In this document: positions 1-8,065 of the stretch, piece by piece
Layout: each line of letters opens with the position of its first letter
Numbering within the stretch: position 1 is the first letter of the stretch
NCBI GenBank assembly: GCA_009782315.1
Contig: WRJH01000004.1
Location: 1 to 34,468, forward strand
Direction of reading: 5' to 3'
DNA: 34,468 nucleotides
Origin: Alphaproteobacteria bacterium
GTDB lineage: Bacteria; Pseudomonadota; Alphaproteobacteria; Rs-D84
Program-made: the position numbers and the translations under genes
The notes under the pieces: model-generated
Database searches by the model: none
The model's input: the letters and a program-made list of their open reading frames with translations, nothing else
Told to the model about the DNA's origin: nothing

Positions 1-500
1 TCAAGGGCCGCCTTGATTACGCCCGCCGCCGGCATTTTTTTGAGGTGGACCACGACAACGCCGGAACAATCATCGACATAACGTCCGGTTTGGGCGCGCC
101 GATAAAATTGCGGTACGGCGTTGTGGACAGATGCGGATTCATTGCCGTAAAGGGCGCGGGAGTCGAATGTTTCGACGAACCGCACAGCGTCGCGCTTTCA
201 TATATTCCCAAAGATTCGTTTGACATGATAAACCAATCAAAGATACCAAGCGGTTCCGTTATCGGAATTGTATGGAAAAATCCGATTGTGGGTGATAAAC
301 TGGGGTCCGACGTGTTGCTGTCGCATATCGGATTGGTTATCAGAAAAGACGGCGAACTGGTCGTGCGGCATGCCAGCCAGCCCGCAAGGCGGGTAATCGA
401 ACAACCGTTCGATGAATTTCTGGACAAGCAAACGGCAAGGTGGGACAAGTGGGGCGTGAAAATATGGGCGGCGTCGGACGAATGGACAAAAGGAAAATAA
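1..500 (+). CDS. DUF1460-like / N-acetylmuramoyl-L-alanine amidase-like protein, 5'-truncated by window edge
   Basis: Frame open from position 3 (KGRLDYARRRHFFEVDHDNAG...), so the ORF-track start at 45 is probably not the true start; RLDYARRRHFF and ...SHIGLVIRKDGELVVRHAS resemble DUF1460 proteins. Confidence 0.55.
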   Translation, partial: KGRLDYARRRHFFEVDHDNAGTIIDITSGLGAPIKLRYGVVDRCGFIAVKGAGVECFDEPHSVALSYIPKDSFDMINQSKIPSGSVIGIVWKNPIVGDKLGSDVLLSHIGLVIRKDGELVVRHASQPARRVIEQPFDEFLDKQTARWDKWGVKIWAASDEWTKGK

Positions 501-501
501 A

Positions 502-1254
502 ATGGTGAAATCAAGAAAAATAGTAAAACAAAAATTGCGCGCGGTTAAAAAATCCACACGGGGTAGTCTGCTGCTTCGCACTTTGCAGGCGACGGGAATG
601 TTCCGCTGGGAACGCGTGCCGTCGAAATCCGAATGGGTTTTTGATATATTGACGCATGGCATCGGAATAGGACTTGCCATTGCGGGACTGGTCATTCTGG
701 TCGTGTTCGCCGTATTGGCCGGCAATGCCTGGGCCGTCGTATCGACCGCGATATTCGGCACAACCATGTTTACTTTGTATTTCGGGTCGACGCTTTGCCA
801 CGCGATGATTGGCCAGAAATCGGAAACTTTTTTCGAAATCTGGGACAGCGTCGCCATATACGCGCTTATAGCCGGGACGTACACGCCGTTCTTACTCGTC
901 AATATGCGCGGGGTCGCCGGATGGACGGTGTTCGGAATTCTTTGGGCGATTACGATTTTCGGCGCATATATGAAAATCCGCAACCCGCAGTACCAGCCGA
1001 AATGGATAGCGCTGTTGTATCTGGCCATGGGATGGACCTTGCTTTTGATACTGCCGAAAGTTTTGGCGACGGTTTCCGCGCGCGCGCTGTGGTTCATGCT
1101 GGCCGGCGGTCTTTCGTATTCAATCGGAATCATATTCTATATGTGGCGGAAACTGAAATATTCGCACATGATTTGGCATCTGTTCGTGATTGCGGGCAGC
1201 GTTTGCTTTTTCTTTGCGGTGCTGTTTGGAAGCATTATTGATTATGTAAGATGA
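502..1254 (+). CDS. Hemolysin III family (PAQR-like) membrane protein
   Basis: SEWVFDILTHGIGIGLAIAGL..., YFGSTLCHAM, multiple TM segments. Confidence 0.85.
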   Translation: MVKSRKIVKQKLRAVKKSTRGSLLLRTLQATGMFRWERVPSKSEWVFDILTHGIGIGLAIAGLVILVVFAVLAGNAWAVVSTAIFGTTMFTLYFGSTLCHAMIGQKSETFFEIWDSVAIYALIAGTYTPFLLVNMRGVAGWTVFGILWAITIFGAYMKIRNPQYQPKWIALLYLAMGWTLLLILPKVLATVSARALWFMLAGGLSYSIGIIFYMWRKLKYSHMIWHLFVIAGSVCFFFAVLFGSIIDYVR

Positions 1255-1278
1255 TTGATTTTCCTGCCGGTCCGCGGT

Positions 1279-1335
1279 GGGTATGAAAACAGGGCCTTGT
1301 GTATTGATTATACATAGGGCCCTGTTTTTATACCC
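1279..1335. terminator. Long stem-loop downstream of hemolysin III
   Basis: Inverted repeat gggtatgaaaacagggcc...tgtat / atacat agggccctgtttttataccc. Confidence 0.7.
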
Positions 1336-1458
1336 AGTCGGCACAACATGGAAAAATGATTTGATTTTTAAGAAAATTATAATAGAATAACCCTGTTATG
1401 AATAAATTGTTTGTTCTTTTTACAGGCGCCACAACCCCGTTTGGGGTCTGAATTCTAT

Positions 1459-1487
1459 TGCGCTTTGCGCGTTTTCCTTATACAATA
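1459..1487 (+). promoter_or_regulatory. Candidate sigma70-like promoter for thrS
   Basis: TTGCGC (1459-1464) - 17 nt - TACAAT (1482-1487), about 37 nt upstream of the ATG. Confidence 0.45.
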
Positions 1488-1523
1488 GTCAATAATTAAA
1501 ATAACAAATAAAGGTATGTTGTT

Positions 1524-3281
1524 ATGTCTTATAATATAGATGTTATTCGTCACGGTCTGGCGCACGTTCTGGCGGCGGCGGTGCAAAAATTATGGCCGGA
1601 CGTAAAGTTCGGCGGCGGGCCCGCCATTGAAAACGGGTTCTATTACGATTTCGATTTGGAACATCGGATTACCGAAGAAGATTTTCCAAAAATCGAAAAA
1701 GAAATGCGTGATTTGATAAAAAGCGCGGGAAAATTCGAACGCCGCGAATTATCGCAAAAGGAGGCGTGCGAAACTTTTCGGGACGAGCCGTTCAAAATGG
1801 AATGGATTAACGAATACGATGCCGCGGGCGCGAAATTATCCGTGTATGATTTTCGCGGGTTTACCGATTTGTGCCGCGGGCCGCACGTCGAATCTTCCAA
1901 AGAATTGCCGCGCGATTCGTTCAAAATCCGGTCCGTCGCGGGCGCATATTGGAAGGGCGATTCAAAAAACAAAATGCTGCAACGTATTTATGTCGACGCC
2001 TTTATGACAAAGGAAGAGTTGGACGCGCATCTGTTAATGATGGAAGAGGCGGCAAAGCGCGACCACCGGAAAATCGGCCCGGCGCTGGATTTGTTCTTTT
2101 TCGACGGTCGGTCGCCGGGCGTGCCGTACTGGCTGCCCGACGGATTGATTGTTTATAAAGAGCTTTACAATTTCTGGGCCATCTATCACGAAGAAAACGG
2201 GTATGTGGAATTTCGGTCGCCGTTGATGAATAAAAAAGAACTGTATGAAACCAGTGGGCATTGGGCGCATTACAGCGAAAACATGTTTTCATTCAAAGAA
2301 GACGACAACAATGTATATGCGCTGTCGCCCATGTCGTGCCCGAATGCGATTGTCGCGTATATGCACGGCCCGAAAAGCTATCACGATTTGCCGTACCGTC
2401 TTTGCGACGCGGACATGCTGTATAGATACGAGGCGTCCGGCGCATTGAACGGGCTGTTCCGTACTTTCGAATTCAACCAGGACGACGCGCACATATTCTG
2501 CACCGAAAATCAGCTGGAAGACGAATACAACAGAATCCTGGACATGATAAAGGAATATTACGATTTATTCGGGATGAAGTATCGCATAGACCTGTCCACG
2601 CGACCAGATGATTTTATGGGTGAAATCGCGGTATGGGATAAAGCGGAACAGATACTGAAAAATATTCTGACCGAACGATTCGGGGCGGGCGGTTTCGGAT
2701 TGAAAGAAAAGGACGGCGCTTTTTACGGACCGAAACTGGACATACAGGTGACGGACAGTATTGGAAGAGAATGGCAGTGCGGCACCATTCAATTGGATTT
2801 CCAATTGGCGGGTCGGTTCGGTTGCGTTTATACGGACAAAGACGGCCAGAAAAAAACGCCCGTCATAATCCATCGCGTGATATACGGTTCGCTGGGCCGG
2901 TTTATGGGCGTTATGATTGAACATTTGGCCGGCAAACTGCCCGTATGGCTTGCGCCCGTTCACGCCGTCATAATTCCGATTTCGGACCAGTATGAGGAAT
3001 ACGCGAAAAAGGTTGCCGCAGCTTTGCACGATGTTGAAATCAAAACCGCGACGCGCGGACTGCGTATTAAAACGGATTTGTCTTCGGAAAGCATGCAGAA
3101 AAAAATCAGGGACGCGCAATTGAAACAAATTCCCTACATGATTGTTGTCGGGGAAAAAGAGGCGGCGGACGGCACCGTGTCAATCCGCACCCGCGACGGC
3201 GCGCAGAAAAACGGAATTCCACTATCCGATTTCATCGACGGTTTGAAAGACAAAATTAAAACAAGAACTTTGGAAATATGA
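1524..3281 (+). CDS. thrS: Threonyl-tRNA synthetase lacking the N-terminal TGS domain
   Basis: HGLAHVLAAAVQKLWP, DLCRGPHV editing-domain ligands, SKNKMLQRIY, DDAHIFC, QCGTIQLDF, IIHRVIYGSLGRF; starts directly at the editing domain. Confidence 0.93.
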   Translation: MSYNIDVIRHGLAHVLAAAVQKLWPDVKFGGGPAIENGFYYDFDLEHRITEEDFPKIEKEMRDLIKSAGKFERRELSQKEACETFRDEPFKMEWINEYDAAGAKLSVYDFRGFTDLCRGPHVESSKELPRDSFKIRSVAGAYWKGDSKNKMLQRIYVDAFMTKEELDAHLLMMEEAAKRDHRKIGPALDLFFFDGRSPGVPYWLPDGLIVYKELYNFWAIYHEENGYVEFRSPLMNKKELYETSGHWAHYSENMFSFKEDDNNVYALSPMSCPNAIVAYMHGPKSYHDLPYRLCDADMLYRYEASGALNGLFRTFEFNQDDAHIFCTENQLEDEYNRILDMIKEYYDLFGMKYRIDLSTRPDDFMGEIAVWDKAEQILKNILTERFGAGGFGLKEKDGAFYGPKLDIQVTDSIGREWQCGTIQLDFQLAGRFGCVYTDKDGQKKTPVIIHRVIYGSLGRFMGVMIEHLAGKLPVWLAPVHAVIIPISDQYEEYAKKVAAALHDVEIKTATRGLRIKTDLSSESMQKKIRDAQLKQIPYMIVVGEKEAADGTVSIRTRDGAQKNGIPLSDFIDGLKDKIKTRTLEI

Positions 3282-3284
3282 TAT

Positions 3285-3368
3285 GGGCGCGTTTCGCTCG
3301 CCGCTTTGCGGCTGTGCGTATCCTCGTAATGGCAATAAATTGCCAACTCGGATTCCACGCGCCCCTAC
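3285..3368. repeat. Composite palindromic element (GGGCGCGT...ACGCGCCCCTAC)
   Basis: Outer GGGCGCGT/ACGCGCCC inverted repeat with inner hairpins gccgctttgcggc and tggcaataaattgcca. Confidence 0.7.
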
Positions 3369-3385
3369 AAAAAAAAGGAAAAATT

Positions 3386-3526
3386 ATGAAAAAGATATTA
3401 ATGTTGGTTACGTTATGTTCTGTATTCGCTGTCGCTGGATGCTGTGGTTGCGAAAAAGAACCCATCGTGGAACAAAACCACAAGTTGATTGTGCCGCCCA
3501 ATTTCGGCAACAAGCCGGCCGCATAA
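3386..3526 (+). CDS. Small (46 aa) putative lipoprotein
   Basis: MKKILMLVTLCSVFAVAGCCGCEKEPIVEQNHKLIVPPNFGNKPAA; lipobox AVAGC; A-rich/GGAA region before ATG. Confidence 0.65.
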   Translation: MKKILMLVTLCSVFAVAGCCGCEKEPIVEQNHKLIVPPNFGNKPAA

Positions 3527-3594
3527 AGGAAAAAAATTTGTTTTTTTCCATGGGCAAATATGATATAATATAAACAAACTATGGAGTTTGTCTT

Positions 3595-3972
3595 ATGAAA
3601 ATTAAAAACATATTGAAAAATTTTGCAATGGCGGGCGTGTTCATGGCCGTATTCGCCGCCGCCGCGTATGCCCAGGCGCAGGGTGGCACCACAATAAACC
3701 AAAGGGAGCTTTGCCCGTTGATATTCTCGTTACAGGAAGTGTTCAAACTGTTGCGCACACTGTGCTTTGTCGGCGCCGCGTTTATAATCATGTCGTGGGC
3801 GTGGGGATATATCAAAGCCGGCAAGATTGAAAAATGGGACGAAGATGTCAAAACAAAGGGAATCGCGCTGATTGTCGGATTTATTCTTTTGTTCGGCGTT
3901 GGAATGATGCTTACCTTCCTGACGTCCACTGTCGGTCATACCCTTCTTGACTGTGTGAAGACGGGCTGGTAA
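3595..3972 (+). CDS. VirB2/TrbC-like pilin-type two-TM protein
   Basis: Signal peptide plus two hydrophobic helices (LLRTLCFVGAAFIIMSWAWGYI; GIALIVGFILLFGVGMMLTFL), size and topology of VirB2/TrbC. Confidence 0.6.
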   Translation: MKIKNILKNFAMAGVFMAVFAAAAYAQAQGGTTINQRELCPLIFSLQEVFKLLRTLCFVGAAFIIMSWAWGYIKAGKIEKWDEDVKTKGIALIVGFILLFGVGMMLTFLTSTVGHTLLDCVKTGW

Positions 3973-3993
3973 TCCGGTACAGTAAATATATGT

Positions 3994-4017
3994 GGGGGCG
4001 GGAATTTTCCCGCCCCT
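3994..4017 (+). terminator. Stem-loop after virB2-like gene
   Basis: gggcgggaattttcccgccc followed by cttaatctttct. Confidence 0.6.
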
Positions 4018-4041
4018 TAATCTTTCTGAAAAGGTTTGCTT

Positions 4042-4602
4042 ATGGAAATAATATTTTTGCTGATGGCAGCTTTGTCTATAATTGCATACGTCATATGCAT
4101 TGTGATAATTATCGACGTTATAAAAATGCAGCTGTTCAAGATTGCGCCGACATTGCCCAGCAGGAAAGTAATGCGCAAAGCCATCCTGGCCGAAATCCGA
4201 AAAATTCGGCCGGATGCAAAAACCGTCATCGACATAGGGTCCGGTCTGGGCGGAATGGCCATGCTGATTGCGCGCGAATTTCCGAAATCAAATGTCGCGG
4301 GCGTTGAATTCAAAATTCTGCCTTTTTGTTTTTCATGGATTATACGTTTTTTCCGCGGTCCGAAAAACTGCCGGTTTATTTTCGGCGATGCGACGCGTTT
4401 TATAAAAGACAAAAAATTCGATATCGCGGTATGTTATTCCGGGCCGTGGCTGATGCACGCCATAGAGCCGTACAGAAATAATTTCAACATTCTTTTGTCA
4501 TTGGATTTTCCTTTGCCGAATACCAAACCCGCGCAGACAATAATGCTGCACAAAGACAGTCTGGGCCAGCACAGGATTTATGTTTATGAACGTAAAGCGT
4601 AA
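4042..4602 (+). CDS. Membrane-anchored class I SAM-dependent methyltransferase-like protein
   Basis: N-terminal TM helix; motif I VIDIGSGLGGMAMLIAREFP; the last codons and stop lie in a heptamer tract. Confidence 0.65.
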   Translation: MEIIFLLMAALSIIAYVICIVIIIDVIKMQLFKIAPTLPSRKVMRKAILAEIRKIRPDAKTVIDIGSGLGGMAMLIAREFPKSNVAGVEFKILPFCFSWIIRFFRGPKNCRFIFGDATRFIKDKKFDIAVCYSGPWLMHAIEPYRNNFNILLSLDFPLPNTKPAQTIMLHKDSLGQHRIYVYERKA

Positions 4603-4625
4603 GACGTAAGGCGTGAAGCGCAAGC
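4591..4625. repeat. Heptamer tract C1 (5 units)
   Basis: CGTAAAG|CGTAAGA|CGTAAGG|CGTGAAG|CGCAAGC. Confidence 0.85.
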
Positions 4626-4664
4626 ATTTTTTTACGCGAAATATTTGTTTTCGGCGGTTTTTTG

Positions 4665-4673
4665 TGATATAAT
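4665..4673 (+). promoter_or_regulatory. Candidate extended -10 (TGATATAAT) for SPOR gene
   Basis: TGATATAAT; identical 9-mer at 3561-3569 (+) and 15371-15379 (-). Confidence 0.4.
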
Positions 4674-4696
4674 TATACTGTATAATTGCCTGACCG

Positions 4697-4731
4697 CTAG
4701 TCGTTGGTTATTAGCTATTAGTTGTTAGTTG
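4697..4731. repeat. Heptamer tract D (5 units)
   Basis: CTAGTCG|TTGGTTA|TTAGCTA|TTAGTTG|TTAGTTG. Confidence 0.75.
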
Positions 4732-4750
4732 CGACCAAAGGGAGCATATC

Positions 4751-5455
4751 ATGAACGAACAAGAAGAATTGGAATTGTTGGACCTGGACGACGATGCCGA
4801 AATCGAAATGCCCGAAGGATTCGAATCGTCTCCGCGCCCGCGCCGGCCGTGGCTGCTGCTGGGCGCGTCCGCGTTGGTAATCGCCCTGGCGTCGTACATA
4901 ATAATACGCATCGCCGGAACCGACCCCGATAATGTCGTCGACATACGCCTTGACCTGCCGGTACAGGAACAACCGGCTGAAGTCACGGCCGCGCCGCCCC
5001 CCGTGGAACCAGAGGCGGAGCCGACCGGCGTGCCGGTGCGCGTCGTTGAAGACAGGCCGGACGCAAAATTCAATCCGAACGCTGGTACGACCCCGACGGT
5101 CGAAGTGCCGCGCCCGCGCCCGGTATCGCAAAGCACCGCGGCAAGGGATGCAACACCGCCGCCGCCCGCGTCAAAACCCGCCCCGGTGGTCGCACAGCCA
5201 AAAAATACCGCGACCGGATGGACGGTTCAAATGGGCGCGTATGACAGCCGCGAAAGCGCACTGGCCGGAGAAAGGCGTTTGCGCGCGCGTCATAAAAGCC
5301 TGTTCGAAGGCCGGTCGTTCGTCGTATTGGCGGCCCAGGTCGGCGGCCAGACAAAATACCGTCTGCGCGTGACGGGATTCGAAACCGGCGGCGACGCCAA
5401 CGGATTCTGCCGCAACGCGAAATCCGACGGGCTGGATTGTTTCGTCGCAAGATAA
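4751..5455 (+). CDS. SPOR-domain protein, single TM with Pro-rich linker
   Basis: TM LLLGASALVIALASYIII; C-terminal GWTVQMGAYDSRESALAGERRLRARH...YRLRVTGFETGGDANGFC. Confidence 0.8.
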   Translation: MNEQEELELLDLDDDAEIEMPEGFESSPRPRRPWLLLGASALVIALASYIIIRIAGTDPDNVVDIRLDLPVQEQPAEVTAAPPPVEPEAEPTGVPVRVVEDRPDAKFNPNAGTTPTVEVPRPRPVSQSTAARDATPPPPASKPAPVVAQPKNTATGWTVQMGAYDSRESALAGERRLRARHKSLFEGRSFVVLAAQVGGQTKYRLRVTGFETGGDANGFCRNAKSDGLDCFVAR

Positions 5456-5470
5456 TAATAGGAGAAAAAA

Positions 5471-5674
5471 ATGAGATTCGGATTTTGGGAAATAATAATA
5501 ATTGCTGCGCTGGTATTCGTACTGTTCGGCAGCCAGAAATTCCCCGGCATGATGAAGAACCTGGCCGAAGGAATAAAGGTGTTCAAAAAAGAAATCGCCA
5601 AAGATAAAAAAAGCTGCGACGCGCCTGCGCCCAAAAAGGCGGCAAAGAAAAAAATCGTGAAGCGTAAGGCGTAA
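5471..5674 (+). CDS. tatA: Twin-arginine translocase subunit TatA
   Basis: FGFWEIIIIAALVFVLFGSQKFPGMMKNLAEGIKVFKKEI. Confidence 0.88.
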   Translation: MRFGFWEIIIIAALVFVLFGSQKFPGMMKNLAEGIKVFKKEIAKDKKSCDAPAPKKAAKKKIVKRKA

Positions 5675-5690
5675 GACGTAAGACGCAAGA
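5656..5690. repeat. Heptamer tract C2 (5 units), overlaps tatA 3' end
   Basis: CGTGAAG|CGTAAGG|CGTAAGA|CGTAAGA|CGCAAGA. Confidence 0.85.
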
Positions 5691-5704
5691 TAACATTCTT
5701 GTCG

Positions 5705-5739
5705 TTTTGCGCTTCACGCCTTACGTTTCACGTCTTACG
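5705..5739. repeat. Heptamer tract C3 (5 units), inverted relative to C2
   Basis: TTTTGCG|CTTCACG|CCTTACG|TTTCACG|TCTTACG. Confidence 0.85.
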
Positions 5740-5743
5740 ACCT

Positions 5744-8023
5744 ATGAAAAAAAAATCAAAACGCTTTTTACCGGAATCAATCAGCAACGCTTTAAGGGCG
5801 TTGTCGGTGCGCGCGCTTGGCGCCGCTTTGCTTTTTGCGGGCGCTGTTCTGGTCTTTGCGTTTTTTCTGCATAACCCGTGGCTTTCCGGTATCGGCGCGC
5901 TGTCCAATTTCGGCAGTCAAAGCATGGTTGGCAATATTATTTCCGGCATGATTTACATAGTAGGATGGATTCCGGCCCTGTTCATGCTACTTTATATCAT
6001 GCGCGCGGGCTGGAACATATTATCCGGAATTTCATGGTCGCCGGAATACGATACCGTGCGCGCTTTTCTGACCATAATTCTGGGCGCCGCCGGTATGGGA
6101 TGCATAGCCGCGTCCGGCGTTTTAGACGGCACTGTGCGGGCGTTGTTCGGTCCTTTCTTCGCCTCGAATTACATGACCGGCGGAATGGCCGGCGCCGTTA
6201 TTGCGAATGACATCGGACTGTTCGCCGGGAAATTCGTTTTCTTGTTCGGGATTTTATTCATCGTTTTATTCTTTTTGATGGCCGGCGTTTTATTGCGTGT
6301 GAAAATTTCCACGTTTAGCGCCGGCGCGCAAAGAATCGCCAATTTTGCAATGTGGGTTGGAAGCGCGCTGCGCCTGGTGGAATACAGGCCCGTAATAGTC
6401 GAACAAGAAGAAGAATACGAAGAAGAGGAATGCGAAGAGGAAGAAGAGGAAATAAAACCGCAACGCCGCGCGGCGCCAAAGAAAAAGCGGGCGCCAAAGG
6501 TCGCGGCCGCCGAACAGGAATACGAACTGCCCCCGCCGCAGTTTTTGGAAAAATCCGTATTTTCAAAGCATGCCGTAACAAGCGAATTAAAACAAACCGC
6601 CCATGCGATGGAAATAAATTTCGAACAATACGGTGTGTTCGGAAAAGTCATGGGAATAAAACCCGGGCCCATTGTGACTTTGTACGAATTCGAACCGGCC
6701 GACGGCATGCGAATCAAAAACATAACCGACACCGTCAAAGACATGACGCGCGCGATGGCCGCGGAAAATATCCGTATCGCCGCCATTCCGCGCACGCGGT
6801 ACATCGGCGTCGAAATGGTGAACATGGGCCGCCAAGTGGTGCGGTTCCAATCGCTTATCACCAATTCCGATTTTGTGCATTCACATTATCATATACCGCT
6901 GGCGCTGGGCGTCGATATCGGCGGGCATCCCGTCTATTTCGATTTGGCCAAAATGCCGCACGTCCTTATCGCCGGCCGCACCGGTTCCGGAAAATCCGTG
7001 TTCGTGCAATCCATAATAATGTCGATTCTGTACCGGTTCCGACCCGACGAATGCAAAATGGTCATCGTCGACCCCAAAGGCGTGGATTTCACTTTGTGGC
7101 GCGATATCCCGCATCTTATCACTCCGGTTGTAACAGACGCGAACCAGGCGGTAAACGCGCTGAAATGGGCCGTGCGCGAAATGGAGGAACGGTATAAAAA
7201 ATTAAAGGACGTCGGCGTTCAAAATATCGAAGGATATAACGACGAAGTCGCAAAGCTGCGCGCCAAGGGCAAGCCGGTCATGAAAAATGTTCCGGTCGGA
7301 ACCGACCCAGAGACCGGCGATTTGGAATTCGAGATGCGCGAAGTCGACCTGTCCGATATGCCGTATCTGGTTGTGATTATAGACGAAGTCGCGGACCTGA
7401 TGTCCGTCGCCCGCAAAGAGGTAGAGGCATGCGTCCAGCGTCTGGCGCAAAAGGCGCGCGCGGCCGGAATCCACCTGGTCATGGCAACCCAACGTCCGGA
7501 CACGTCCGTCATCACCGGCGTTATAAAGGCCAATTTTCCGACACGGATTTCTTTCCAGGCGCGGTCGAACATAGATTCCATGACGACATTGGGCGAAAAG
7601 GGCGCGGAACAATTGCTGGCATGCGGCGACATGCTGTTTTCCGAAGCCGGCCGCGTTCCGGTCCGCATACACGGCGCGTATATAGAGAACAAGGAAATAA
7701 ACAAAGTTGCGGATTTCTTGCGCGAACAGGGGGAACCGGAATACGTCGAAGGCGTGGGCGACAACGACGAATCGTTCGGCGCGTCTGACGGCGGCGGCGA
7801 GGATTATTCCATTCCCGGCATGCCGCGGTCCAAATCCGAAAAGGACGGCGATTTATACCGCCAGGCGGTCGAATACGTCACGCGCGATAAAAAGCCGACA
7901 ATATCTTATATCCAGCGGCGTTTGGGAATCGGATATAACAAGGCCGCGACGCTTATCGAACGGATGGAGGCGGAAAGGATTATATCCCCGCCCGATGCCA
8001 ATAATAAACGACATATTTTGTAA
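5744..8023 (+). CDS. ftsK: DNA translocase FtsK
   Basis: 4-TM N-terminus, acidic/basic linker, Walker A AGRTGSGKS, Walker B YLVVIIDEVADLM, C-terminal gamma domain; likely start at MKKKSKRF rather than ORF-track 5699, which translates tract C3. Confidence 0.93.
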   Translation: MKKKSKRFLPESISNALRALSVRALGAALLFAGAVLVFAFFLHNPWLSGIGALSNFGSQSMVGNIISGMIYIVGWIPALFMLLYIMRAGWNILSGISWSPEYDTVRAFLTIILGAAGMGCIAASGVLDGTVRALFGPFFASNYMTGGMAGAVIANDIGLFAGKFVFLFGILFIVLFFLMAGVLLRVKISTFSAGAQRIANFAMWVGSALRLVEYRPVIVEQEEEYEEEECEEEEEEIKPQRRAAPKKKRAPKVAAAEQEYELPPPQFLEKSVFSKHAVTSELKQTAHAMEINFEQYGVFGKVMGIKPGPIVTLYEFEPADGMRIKNITDTVKDMTRAMAAENIRIAAIPRTRYIGVEMVNMGRQVVRFQSLITNSDFVHSHYHIPLALGVDIGGHPVYFDLAKMPHVLIAGRTGSGKSVFVQSIIMSILYRFRPDECKMVIVDPKGVDFTLWRDIPHLITPVVTDANQAVNALKWAVREMEERYKKLKDVGVQNIEGYNDEVAKLRAKGKPVMKNVPVGTDPETGDLEFEMREVDLSDMPYLVVIIDEVADLMSVARKEVEACVQRLAQKARAAGIHLVMATQRPDTSVITGVIKANFPTRISFQARSNIDSMTTLGEKGAEQLLACGDMLFSEAGRVPVRIHGAYIENKEINKVADFLREQGEPEYVEGVGDNDESFGASDGGGEDYSIPGMPRSKSEKDGDLYRQAVEYVTRDKKPTISYIQRRLGIGYNKAATLIERMEAERIISPPDANNKRHIL

Positions 8024-8028
8024 ATTTT

Positions 8029-8063
8029 GATTGCTGATTTCGGATTTCTGATTTATGATTTCC
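8029..8063. repeat. Heptamer tract F (5 units) immediately 5' of ybeY ATG
   Basis: GATTGCT|GATTTCG|GATTTCT|GATTTAT|GATTTCC. Confidence 0.8.
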
Positions 8064-8065
8064 GC

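Noticed and set aside
237-1133. 298-aa - strand ORF opposite DUF1460/hemolysin III
   Set aside because: The opposite strand carries recognisable proteins; this is a shadow ORF.
1384-1523. T-box riboswitch upstream of thrS
   Set aside because: No T-box consensus or specifier-loop architecture recognisable; T-boxes are not expected in this lineage.
6352-7197. 281-aa Arg-rich + ORF within ftsK
   Set aside because: Alternate frame of ftsK; no plausible function.
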